Below, one piece after another: positions 1-5,635 of a stretch of DNA of 5,764 nt; the stretch's first letter is position 1, and each line of letters begins with the position of its first letter. Source of the DNA: Candidatus Aminicenantota bacterium. Lineage in GTDB: Bacteria; Acidobacteriota; Aminicenantia; Aminicenantales; Aminicenantaceae. The stretch spans positions 1-5,764 of the forward strand of contig JAUXEH010000204.1 in assembly GCA_030620655.1 (NCBI GenBank), in the 5' to 3' direction. The notes beneath the pieces were generated by a model that made no database searches, was not told the origin of the DNA, and saw only the letters and a list, made by a program, of their open reading frames with translations. Made by a program: the position numbers and the translations under genes.

Positions 1-180
1 CCGGCTGCCGGCGTCCAGGAAGCGGTCATAGAAGACCGTGCTCAGTATACGCGTCCGCAGCTTGTGAGCCTTGGGGATGTCGGCCTCGTTGATCTTCACC
101 AGCCCGAATCCCTTGCCTCCCAGAAGGCCCTTGCCGAAGATCTTTACGTCTCCGACTTTGTTTACGACGACTTCCGGCAT
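1..180 (-). CDS. Probable PEP/pyruvate-binding (PPDK_N-like) domain protein, N-terminal fragment
   Basis: Sixty codons are visible from an ATG at 180, and the frame is still open at the window edge, so the gene is truncated by the window and not broken. The start reads MPEVVVNKVGDV, followed by a glycine-rich segment FGKGLLGGKGFGLVKI at residues 15-30. The GGKG at 21-24 resembles the ATP-grasp-like nucleotide-binding start of pyruvate phosphate dikinase and PEP synthase N-terminal domains, where the GGK lysine contacts ATP phosphates. There is no signal peptide, so the protein is probably cytoplasmic. A weak ribosome site (GCAGG) lies about six bases before the ATG. The assignment rests on one motif. 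The rest of the domain and any phosphohistidine or PEP-binding domains lie outside the window, so it could be PEP synthase, a PPDK-like enzyme or a stand-alone PEP/pyruvate-binding protein. Confidence 0.55.
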   Translation of the reverse strand, partial: MPEVVVNKVGDVKIFGKGLLGGKGFGLVKINEADIPKAHKLRTRILSTVFYDRFLDAGSR

Positions 181-216
181 GTGAAACCTGCTCTCGCTTA
201 TATTCTAATACAGGAG

Positions 217-264
217 CATGAATAATTCATAAAAAATGTCGATATATTTTATGGATAATCCAGG
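217..264. repeat. 48-bp unit made of two inverted copies of a 16-bp repeat
   Basis: The left arm is CATGAATAATTCATAA at 217-232 on the plus strand. The right arm is CCTGGATTATCCATAA on the minus strand, running from 264 to 249. The arms agree at 12 of 16 positions, and an A/T-rich stretch adds pairs just inside them, so a transcript could fold into a long imperfect hairpin. Both arms belong to the same repeat family as the ends of the adjoining 195-bp unit and the solitary copy at 3722. The left arm is itself a palindrome (ATGAAT-A-ATTCAT, 218-230). The unit sits in the leader or promoter region of the minus-strand gene starting at 180 and could influence its expression. Origin as a remnant of a transposable element is inference. 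Confidence 0.55.
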
Positions 265-268
265 CTGA

Positions 269-463
269 CTGGGTTATTCACGGGCCAAGATTGGTGCAGC
301 GGCACGGAAGTGGCTCATGAGGTGTAGTGTGCTACATCGATTGGGCCACGACGAAGTCGATGTGCTGAGATTGGCTCGCCCGCGGGGTGAGAATTGCCGA
401 TATTCAAATGAACCCATTCCCTTGTATTCGGATATATATCGGCAATTCTTATGAATAGTCCAG
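269..463. mobile_element. MITE-like non-coding element with imperfect terminal inverted repeats
   Basis: A 195-bp non-coding stretch is bounded by CTGGGTTATTCAC at its left end (269-281, plus strand) and CTGGACTATTCAT at its right end (463 to 451, minus strand). These match at 10 of 13 positions in inverted orientation. The interior holds a 14-bp inverted repeat at 390-449 and a 7-bp stem at 334-340/357-363, and has no convincing ORF. A short size, terminal inverted repeats, subterminal structure and lack of coding capacity are typical of MITEs. The ends (consensus CCTGRATTATTCATAA) recall the CCTAGATT-type termini of IS1380-family elements such as ISEcp1; that comparison is from memory and tentative. 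No target-site duplication is evident, so the element is old, was not moved by simple transposition, or is a different kind of repeat. Confidence 0.45.
390..449. repeat. 14-bp perfect inverted repeat inside the MITE-like element
   Basis: AGAATTGCCGATAT at 390-403 is perfectly complementary, in inverted order, to ATATCGGCAATTCT at 436-449, with a 32-base spacer. A few more pairs, including wobble pairs, can be added outside the stem. It begins about 35 bases downstream of the stop codon of the minus-strand DUF5916 gene. No T-tract follows the stem on either strand, so it is not a standard intrinsic terminator. It may stabilise the 3' end of that transcript, or be a subterminal structure of the element that contains it. 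Confidence 0.6.
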
Positions 464-483
464 GATGGAAGCTGCCGGGACAC

Positions 484-3126
484 CTATAAGGTGAAGCGGT
501 AGTTGAACTTGAACAGGAAAATATTGTCGCCGGCAGCCCTGAACAGCAGCGAGACATCACGTGCGAAGTCGAAGTCTCCGGCATAGGCATAGTCGGCCCT
601 GTTCTGTGTCCAGACCAAGAACAGGGTGGATCCTGGGCGGTACTCCCAGCGCAGGACCACGGTTCCCCGCAGAGACTTGAGGTTGAAATCCCGGTCCAGA
701 AAGGAGAAAGGCGGGGCCGGCCCAGGTCCGTCCGGATCCACGGTGTAGACCTGCCCCTCCCGAGTTATGGTCGAGTCTCCCTCACCGTAAACATCGAACT
801 CAAAGGTCCGGGCCGCCCGCAGTTCCTTGTATTTGAAGAAATCCCCCACGCCGATAAACGGCTGCAGGTAGGCCTGGAGGCTCAACCGGGGTGTGAACGT
901 CCAGTCGACACGCAGTTCGAGGGAGGCGGTCTCCTGGATGACGTCCGACATGACATAGCGAGCGCCGTAAGTCTCTATCTTGAGAGGATCAACGACTTGG
1001 GTTATGTACTGCCCTACCGAGTGCCTCCAGGAGTAGTAGGGTCCTGCTGACAGTCGGAAGTTGCCGCTGGGCTTCCACTCCAGGGCCACCCCTACGGAAT
1101 AGTTGTACGCCCCGAAGGGATGGGTCCGGTAGTGACCGGACAAACCGAGGACCACCGGCCGCCGGTCGTCGGTGCGGATGCTGAGCCGGCGCATGATACC
1201 CCAGGGGTATGCGGCCAGGGGACCTCCTCGGGTGAAGTAATGGCTGTAACGGTTGGGGTCGTAGGACAGGAACAGCGTCGCATTCCAGTAGTTCAGGAAC
1301 TGGGTCCTGGTGTCGAGGACATAGTATTCGTCGAAACGGACCCCGCCGAAATCATAGCTCTGGTAGGTGGCCAGGGTCAGGCGCCAGGTGCGCAGCACTC
1401 TGCCGGGACGGAAGCTCTGGTAACCCGCCTCCAGGTGACCGTTGATCTTGTCGCCGCGGGCATGGTAGCCCATGTCCATGGCATGGAACCCGGGCGACAT
1501 GGCGCCCACGGCTGTGTTGAAGACGAAGTTGCCCTTTTGTTTGTTGAGATAGAGGCGCCCGGCCCAGCCCGTGAGGCTGGTGGCCGTGGGATCGACCGAG
1601 ACATAATCCACGTCCGGCCTCTGATAGTAGTGGAGGGATGACCGCTGGACGCGCGTCATGGCCGTTTCGCTGCCCTGGATACGGGTTCCTCCTAACCAGC
1701 CGGTGATCACCCATGCCCGGTCGCTGTCGAGGAACGTCCAGCTGTCCACTCCGAAGGTCAGGGCCTGTTGGGGGAGGAGCGACTCCAGTCCTGGCGTCCG
1801 CGAGTCCCGCCACAACCCCGTCGAAATGAAACCCAGGCCGCTGAATCCGCCGTTGAATTCCTTGAGCGTGCGCACAGCCCCGTAGAACGACAGGGGCTCG
1901 ACCTCGTGCGCGAAGCGGTCGCCTTCCAGGTCCACGTCCGCGAATTCCCGACCTGTGACAGCGCTCATCAGGCCCAGGTTCCAGCCGTCACCCAGCTTCC
2001 CGGTCACCTTGCCGGCCCCCAGGATGTTTGTCCAGTCGGGATAGTCCACATACCCCCCGCCGGGAACATATCCCTGGGGAGAGCGCCCGATCCTCCGGCT
2101 GTAGAAAAAACGTGGGTCGCTCCAGCCCAGGTTGCGCACCGTGTTGGCCCCGCCGTAACCGAAGCGGAATATATCCGCTCCTTCCACGAAAAAGGGGCGT
2201 TTCTCGGCGTAATAGGTCTCCTGGTCGCTGATGTTGATCACGGCGGGATCCACTTCCACTTGACCAAAATCCGGGTTGACGGTCAGGCTCAGAGTCAGGT
2301 GGGTCTTGAGCGAGGCCCGCATGTCGAAACCGATGTTTCCGTCATAGGCGGTGCCGGTCCGGAAGGGATCGCCGGGAACCATCGGGCTGGCATAAGCCCG
2401 CGCCATGGTGTAGGGCAGGAATTCGAGCAGGCGGTGAGGCCGGATCTCCCGGATGCCGGTGAGGGGGGCGAAGCGCGACACATAGCCGCTCTCTTCCCTG
2501 GGAATCCAGGCGAAGGCACAGACCTCGTTTTTCCGCTTGATCGTCCTGAAGAAGTTGACTCCCCAGGTGTAGGCCTCCTGCTGCTTGAAACGGAGCTGGT
2601 CATAGGGGATGCGCATCTCGACCGTCCAGCCCCGCTCATCCAGCCGCGCGGCATAGTCCCAAACACCATCCCAGGTCATGTCCTTGCCCTCGTCGTTGAA
2701 CAGCGTCCCGTCCAGGATGGTGCCGGCGGGATTGACGGAGAACTGGAAGCCGCTGCGCCGGTCATAATAGGGATCTACAGCAAAGGTAAACCAGTCGGAT
2801 TCCACCTCGTCATCGCGCCGCCCCAGGCGGCTGACTATGGCATCGGGACGCGAATCGAACATACGGGCCGCTATATAGAGGTTGTCCTCATCAAACGCGA
2901 CCCAGACTGTGGTCTTTTCGGTGGCCTCGGCGCCGTCTGCCGGTTCGGATTGCCGGAACCCACTCGAGCCCTCTCCCTGCCAGGCGTTCTCGTCCAGAAC
3001 ACCATCGATCCGGATGGGGGAGTCGGCGCGGACGGCCTCGACCGACGGCGGGGGGGGAGGAGCCTCTGCGGATAGGAGCAGGGCCCGTGCTGCCAGGATG
3101 ATCAGAATGGACAGGGGCTTGCGCAT
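484..3126 (-). CDS. CBM9-like / DUF5916 outer-membrane-type protein
   Basis: An 880-residue secreted protein. The start MRKPLSILIILAARALLLSAEA is a signal peptide, probably cut after AEA near residue 22, and a run of five prolines follows. Residues about 35-230 form a carbohydrate-binding family 9-like domain, with IRIDGVLDENAWQ (38-50), a VWVAFDEDNLYIAARMFD strand pair and SGFQFSVNPAG. The rest matches DUF5916: its hallmark NPDFGQVEVDPAVINISDQE (284-303), then EKRPFFVEGADIF and FYSRRIGR (341-348). The C-terminal half has alternating aromatic strands and ends in FNYRFTL, as expected for an outer-membrane beta barrel. The length is normal for the family. No substrate or reaction is established for DUF5916; polysaccharide or surface-ligand binding is suggested only by the CBM9-like domain. 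No Shine-Dalgarno precedes the ATG, while a TATAAT lies 11 bases upstream, hinting at a near-leaderless mRNA. An eight-C tract lies at codons 24-27. The family assignment is secure; the function is not. Confidence 0.93.
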   Translation of the reverse strand: MRKPLSILIILAARALLLSAEAPPPPPSVEAVRADSPIRIDGVLDENAWQGEGSSGFRQSEPADGAEATEKTTVWVAFDEDNLYIAARMFDSRPDAIVSRLGRRDDEVESDWFTFAVDPYYDRRSGFQFSVNPAGTILDGTLFNDEGKDMTWDGVWDYAARLDERGWTVEMRIPYDQLRFKQQEAYTWGVNFFRTIKRKNEVCAFAWIPREESGYVSRFAPLTGIREIRPHRLLEFLPYTMARAYASPMVPGDPFRTGTAYDGNIGFDMRASLKTHLTLSLTVNPDFGQVEVDPAVINISDQETYYAEKRPFFVEGADIFRFGYGGANTVRNLGWSDPRFFYSRRIGRSPQGYVPGGGYVDYPDWTNILGAGKVTGKLGDGWNLGLMSAVTGREFADVDLEGDRFAHEVEPLSFYGAVRTLKEFNGGFSGLGFISTGLWRDSRTPGLESLLPQQALTFGVDSWTFLDSDRAWVITGWLGGTRIQGSETAMTRVQRSSLHYYQRPDVDYVSVDPTATSLTGWAGRLYLNKQKGNFVFNTAVGAMSPGFHAMDMGYHARGDKINGHLEAGYQSFRPGRVLRTWRLTLATYQSYDFGGVRFDEYYVLDTRTQFLNYWNATLFLSYDPNRYSHYFTRGGPLAAYPWGIMRRLSIRTDDRRPVVLGLSGHYRTHPFGAYNYSVGVALEWKPSGNFRLSAGPYYSWRHSVGQYITQVVDPLKIETYGARYVMSDVIQETASLELRVDWTFTPRLSLQAYLQPFIGVGDFFKYKELRAARTFEFDVYGEGDSTITREGQVYTVDPDGPGPAPPFSFLDRDFNLKSLRGTVVLRWEYRPGSTLFLVWTQNRADYAYAGDFDFARDVSLLFRAAGDNIFLFKFNYRFTL
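3050..3057 (-). repeat. Homopolymeric C8 tract in the coding strand
   Basis: Eight consecutive C residues on the coding (minus) strand encode the proline run just after the predicted signal-peptide cleavage site of the DUF5916 protein, around codons 24-27 of 880. A slip of one base there would put the rest of the protein out of frame. Similar tracts drive phase variation of surface proteins in other bacteria, but eight bases is at the low end and the tract may simply reflect a proline-rich linker in a GC-rich genome. Confidence 0.7.
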
Positions 3127-3137
3127 GATAACGTTCG

Positions 3138-3143
3138 ATTATA
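3138..3143 (-). promoter_or_regulatory. -10 element (TATAAT) of the DUF5916 gene
   Basis: A perfect TATAAT on the minus strand ends 11 bases before the ATG at 3126. A start site about seven bases downstream would leave a leader of only about five bases, consistent with the absence of a ribosome-binding site. The -35 position at 17-bp spacing reads CTGTTT, which is weak, so this could be a chance hexamer or depend on an activator. Confidence 0.35.
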
Positions 3144-3191
3144 AAGCATTCGCCTTTCAAAAACAGCCACTTTTAGGCCGCACAGCTTTAT

Positions 3192-3220
3192 TTGACTCTC
3201 CGTGTCCATACTCATATGCT
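3192..3220 (+). promoter_or_regulatory. Sigma70-type promoter of the two small genes
   Basis: TTGACT at 3192-3197 and TATGCT at 3215-3220 are separated by exactly 17 bp. Transcription would begin near 3227 and give a leader of about 50 bases before the ATG at 3279. The spacing and orientation fit an independent promoter for the two-gene unit, divergent from the DUF5916 gene. Confidence 0.55.
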
Positions 3221-3278
3221 GTACATGAGATAAATCGCCCGTCGTGGAGGCTGTGCCGGCGGGTGAGGGGAATGGCAT

Positions 3279-3482
3279 ATGTGGAAATCCAAAGATGTCT
3301 TGATGAAGACGGTTTCGGACAAGCTCTTTCCTATGGTGAAAGAGTTGGAGATCCAGGGAGTATTCACGCAGTTCGACATCGTGCTGACCTGGAACCCGGA
3401 TCAAGAGGAGACGGTGATCGGCTTTCTGGATGCTGGCCTGATCATGAATATGCTGTCGGAAGGAGACGAATCGGAGGCCTGA
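3279..3482 (+). CDS. Small soluble protein of unknown function (67 residues)
   Basis: I do not recognise this protein. It begins MWKSKDVLMKTVSDK, has an amphipathic helical-looking first half (KLFPMVKELEIQGVF) and ends with an acidic tail (EGDESEA). There is no signal peptide or membrane segment, so it is probably cytoplasmic. The start is supported by GAGGGG at 3265-3270, eight bases before the ATG; an out-of-frame ATG at 3272 would sit only one base from that site. It ends in TGATG, where its stop overlaps the start of the next gene by one base, so the two are probably translationally coupled. A good sigma70-like promoter lies about 60-90 bases upstream. Being a real gene is supported by promoter, ribosome site and coupling; the function is open. 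Confidence 0.6.
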   Translation: MWKSKDVLMKTVSDKLFPMVKELEIQGVFTQFDIVLTWNPDQEETVIGFLDAGLIMNMLSEGDESEA

Positions 3483-3721
3483 TGAAAAAGGTCTGGGAGA
3501 AGAAAAAGCGGGGCCCGGCCCACTTCTTCATCCGCATCCCTCTCTTTATTCTCCTCGGGATCGTGAACATCGTACTGATAAGCTGGTTTCTCCATATCAT
3601 ACACTGTGCCTTTACCGATACTTCGACCATGTCCCTGATGAAGTGGACGGGCCATGTGTTTACGCTTGCCCAAGGTATTTTTCGCGATTTGATACATAAA
3701 ATCGAAAGTCTAAAAAGCTAA
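3482..3721 (+). CDS. Small single-pass membrane protein of unknown function (79 residues)
   Basis: I do not recognise this protein. It has a strongly basic N-terminus (MKKVWEKKKRG), one hydrophobic segment at about residues 20-40 (PLFILLGIVNIVLISWFLHI), and a C-terminal region of about 37 residues ending in IFRDLIHKIESLKS, which could form an amphipathic helix. The positive-inside rule places the N-terminus in the cytoplasm and the tail in the periplasm. No cleavage site stands out after the hydrophobic stretch, so an anchor is more likely than a signal peptide. GGAGG at 3473-3477 lies four bases before the ATG, inside the end of the preceding gene, and the start overlaps that gene's stop by one base. 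The stop codon is immediately followed by a copy of the 16-bp dispersed repeat. The open frame extends far upstream, but only this start has a ribosome site and plausible composition. Confidence 0.62.
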   Translation: MKKVWEKKKRGPAHFFIRIPLFILLGIVNIVLISWFLHIIHCAFTDTSTMSLMKWTGHVFTLAQGIFRDLIHKIESLKS

Positions 3722-3737
3722 CCTGAATTATTCATAA
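3722..3737 (+). repeat. Solitary copy of the 16-bp dispersed repeat
   Basis: CCTGAATTATTCATAA begins at the base after the TAA of the 79-residue gene. It matches three of the copies in the 217-464 region at 12 to 14 of 16 positions, and the similarity to the copy ending at 464 continues inward (GAAT, then a TATATA stretch). No partner copy in inverted orientation is visible before the TetR gene. Its core TGAAT-T-ATTCA is palindromic. It could be a left-over transposon end or an operator; the sequence does not decide between them. Confidence 0.5.
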
Positions 3738-3740
3738 AGA

Positions 3741-3760
3741 ATACGGTTTCGTATATATAC
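3741..3760. promoter_or_regulatory. Candidate operator: overlapping palindromes upstream of the TetR promoter
   Basis: ATACG-gttt-CGTAT (3741-3754) overlaps the perfect palindrome GTATATATAC (3751-3760). A second inverted repeat with the same 5-4-5 geometry, ATAAT-gact-ATTAT, lies at 3782-3795 between the -35 and -10 boxes. TetR-family repressors usually bind palindromes in their own promoter region, so these are reasonable autoregulation sites. The A/T-rich background makes some palindromes likely by chance. Confidence 0.35.
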
Positions 3761-3774
3761 TTAGCTTACAGGAC

Positions 3775-3803
3775 TTGACAAATAATGACTATTATATTAT
3801 ATT
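3775..3803 (+). promoter_or_regulatory. Strong sigma70-type promoter of the TetR operon
   Basis: A perfect TTGACA at 3775-3780 and TATATT at 3798-3803 are spaced by 17 bp, giving a predicted start near 3810 and a leader of roughly 38 bases before the TetR ATG. A near-consensus promoter suits an operon held off by its own repressor. Three tandem ATTAT units (3791-3805) run through the -10 region. Confidence 0.7.
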
Positions 3804-3805
3804 AT
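3791..3805 (+). repeat. Three tandem ATTAT units across the -10 box
   Basis: Three exact 5-bp units in tandem overlap the -10 element of the TetR promoter. TATATT occurs at 3793 and again at 3798, of which only the second has the optimal 17-bp distance from the -35 box. Loss or gain of a unit would change the local promoter sequence. Confidence 0.6.
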
Positions 3806-3847
3806 GGACGAAGAAAGTAAGATAAAGCAAAAAACGTAAAGAAAAAA

Positions 3848-4447
3848 ATGGACATCAGGAAAGCCATCGAGACCGACAATCCCAATCCGAAGTATGTCCA
3901 GCTGGTGGAGGCCGCCCATGCTCTGTTCTGGCGCTACGGCATAAAGCGGGTCTCGGTCGAGGAGATCTGCCGGACGGCGGGCGTCTCCAAGATGACCTTC
4001 TACCACCACTTCAAGAACAAGGTCGAGCTGGCCCTGTATGTCCTGCGCAAGGTCATGCAGACGGGGCTCGAGGTCTATCGCGACATCATGGACCGGGATG
4101 TTCCCTTCGCCGAGAAAGCCGCGGATTTTATCCAAATGAAGCTGGACGCGAGCGATGATGTGAGCCGGGAGATCATCGAGGAACTCATGCATTCCCCCAT
4201 ACCGGAGATCGCCGAGTACATGCAACAGCGGTCTCAGAAGAACGTGCAGCTCCTGCTTTCGGACCTTAAGGCGGCCCAGGAGAAAGGGGAGATCCGGGCG
4301 GACATCAAACCCGAATTCCTGCTCTACTTCATAAACCATATGATCGAGCTCACCTCGGACGAAAAACTGACCGCCCTGTATGATTCCCCTCAGGGTATGT
4401 CCAGGGAGCTCCTGAATCTGTTTTTTTACGGGATCCTGCCCCGGTGA
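3848..4447 (+). CDS. TetR-family transcriptional regulator
   Basis: A 199-residue DNA-binding repressor of normal TetR length. The N-terminal helix-turn-helix domain spans about residues 16-63: AAHALFWRYGIKRVSVEEIC, then AGVSKMTFYHHFKNKVEL, which is the canonical recognition helix and YxHFxxK ending of the family. Residues from about 65 onward form the helical ligand-binding and dimerisation part, which is too variable to reveal the inducer. The ATG at 3848 is preceded only by an A-rich stretch without a clear Shine-Dalgarno, suggesting modest translation. The gene has its own near-consensus promoter with nearby palindromes and leads an operon with an outer-membrane protein and an ABC ATPase, so it most likely represses that operon and itself until a substrate of the exporter is present. 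The family is certain; target and ligand are inferred. Confidence 0.93.
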   Translation: MDIRKAIETDNPNPKYVQLVEAAHALFWRYGIKRVSVEEICRTAGVSKMTFYHHFKNKVELALYVLRKVMQTGLEVYRDIMDRDVPFAEKAADFIQMKLDASDDVSREIIEELMHSPIPEIAEYMQQRSQKNVQLLLSDLKAAQEKGEIRADIKPEFLLYFINHMIELTSDEKLTALYDSPQGMSRELLNLFFYGILPR

Positions 4448-5616
4448 GCGTAATGGCACGACATACGAGACGCCAGGTTCCGGTTTTGACAGGGGCCCTT
4501 GCTCTCTTCCTTTTTGTGTACCTTCCTGTGTCCGGGCAGGATTTCAAGCACAAGGGGCTGGTCACCGGTTGGGGGAATGTCCGCTTCCAGGATCCGGTCG
4601 ATCCTCAGATGGGGCTGCGTTACATCCCGGAATTCTCTCTGGCTTATGATGTGTCCGACTCCTTGTCCCTGGATGCCGAATTCTCTCTGAATGCCTACGG
4701 AGCGGTCACCTCCCGCGGCGCGGATGACATTGCGACCGATGGCGATATCAAACCCTACCGCTTGTGGGCCCGCATGGCGTCTCCCCAGTTCGAAGTACGC
4801 CTGGGGCTGCAGAAAATAAACTTCGGTCCTGCTATGCTCCTGCGCTCCCTCATGTGGTTCGACAGCATCGACCCGCGCGACCCCCTCCAGCTCACAGATG
4901 GGGTGTACGGCGTCCTTGCTCGCTACTATTTTGTAAACAACGCCAACCTGTGGCTGTGGGGCCTTTTCGGCAACGACGACCCCAAGGGGCTGGAGATAAT
5001 CCCCACCAAAGAAGGGACGCTGGAATGGGGTGGAAGGGCACAGATCCCCCTGGGGAGGGGAGAGGCGGCCCTCACGTATCACCACCGTCGGATCGATTTC
5101 AGCGGACTCCCGTTCCCGCGCTACGGTTCCGGCCAGCCCGAGGCCCCCGAGAATCGATTCGCGCTGGACGGGAAGTGGGACGTGGGCATCGGCCTCTGGT
5201 TCGAGGCGGCTCTGATCCACCAGGATTATGAAACGATGCCTAATCCCTGGCGCCGTGCCATAACCCTGGGCGCCGACTACACCTTTGACATGGGAAACGG
5301 CCTGAATGTGCTGGCCGAACACTTCATGTATACATCCACTGAGAAGGCGTTCGGAAAAGGAGAGGGGATCGATTTCACCGGGCTTTTCGTGAACTATCCC
5401 GCCAGCATCCTCGACACGGTGAATACCATTTTCTTTTATAACTGGGACAACAACGATCTCTATTCCTTCGTGAACTGGCAGCGGACCTATGACCGCTGGA
5501 GCTTTAATTTTATGGCGTTCTGGAACCCCCTGCGTTTTGAGATCTATCCGGACCGCGCCGACGGCAGCCAGTTCATCGGGAAAGGGATCCAGATTATGGC
5601 TGTGTTCAATTACTGA
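4444..5616 (+). CDS. Outer-membrane beta-barrel (porin-like) protein
   Basis: A 390-residue exported protein. The N-terminus has basic residues (RHTRR), then the hydrophobic core VLTGALALFLFVYLPVSG and a likely cleavage near residue 31. The mature part is rich in alternating aromatic strands (YRLWARM, FEVRLGLQKINFGPA, RYYF, NLWLWGLFG, WSFNFMAFW) and ends IMAVFNY, with the terminal aromatic residue typical of outer-membrane barrels. It resembles porins and alginate-export or DUF1302-like barrels only in general style; I cannot name a family. The GTG at 4444 overlaps the TetR stop as GTGA. The in-frame ATG at 4453, with GGTGA five bases upstream, is an equally good start and still leaves a complete signal peptide. 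The ABC ATPase gene follows after 19 bases, so the barrel is probably the outer-membrane partner of that transporter. Confidence 0.85.
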   Translation: MSVMARHTRRQVPVLTGALALFLFVYLPVSGQDFKHKGLVTGWGNVRFQDPVDPQMGLRYIPEFSLAYDVSDSLSLDAEFSLNAYGAVTSRGADDIATDGDIKPYRLWARMASPQFEVRLGLQKINFGPAMLLRSLMWFDSIDPRDPLQLTDGVYGVLARYYFVNNANLWLWGLFGNDDPKGLEIIPTKEGTLEWGGRAQIPLGRGEAALTYHHRRIDFSGLPFPRYGSGQPEAPENRFALDGKWDVGIGLWFEAALIHQDYETMPNPWRRAITLGADYTFDMGNGLNVLAEHFMYTSTEKAFGKGEGIDFTGLFVNYPASILDTVNTIFFYNWDNNDLYSFVNWQRTYDRWSFNFMAFWNPLRFEIYPDRADGSQFIGKGIQIMAVFNY

Positions 5617-5635
5617 TTCATATAAGGGAAGAAAA

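Noticed and set aside
285..375. Repeated AGATTGG words (288 and 368) and a 334-363 stem as a possible riboswitch
   Set aside because: Short words and one 7-bp stem are not enough, and I recognise no conserved riboswitch core.
269..454. Stop-free frame of about 61 codons on the plus strand in the MITE-like element, and a 69-codon frame on the minus strand
   Set aside because: The plus frame has no early start codon, neither has a convincing ribosome site or recognisable motif, and both are constrained by the inverted repeats they contain.
181..483. Intrinsic terminators for the DUF5916 gene
   Set aside because: Stems are present, but none is GC-rich and followed by a run of T on the correct strand.
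1768..3075. 435-codon open frame on the plus strand
   Set aside because: It lies antisense within the DUF5916 gene, whose family motifs are unmistakable, and its translation is low-complexity and typical of a GC-rich shadow frame.
2882..3721. Long version (279 codons) of the 79-residue membrane protein
   Set aside because: The upstream part overlaps the DUF5916 gene antisense and the 67-residue gene in another frame, and has shadow-like composition. The ATG at 3482 has GGAGG and coupling to the preceding stop.
3804..3839. 11-codon upstream ORF (MDEESKIKQKT) before the TetR gene
   Set aside because: Its ATG overlaps the -10 region and lies upstream of the predicted transcription start near 3810, and it has no ribosome site, so it is probably not in the mRNA.
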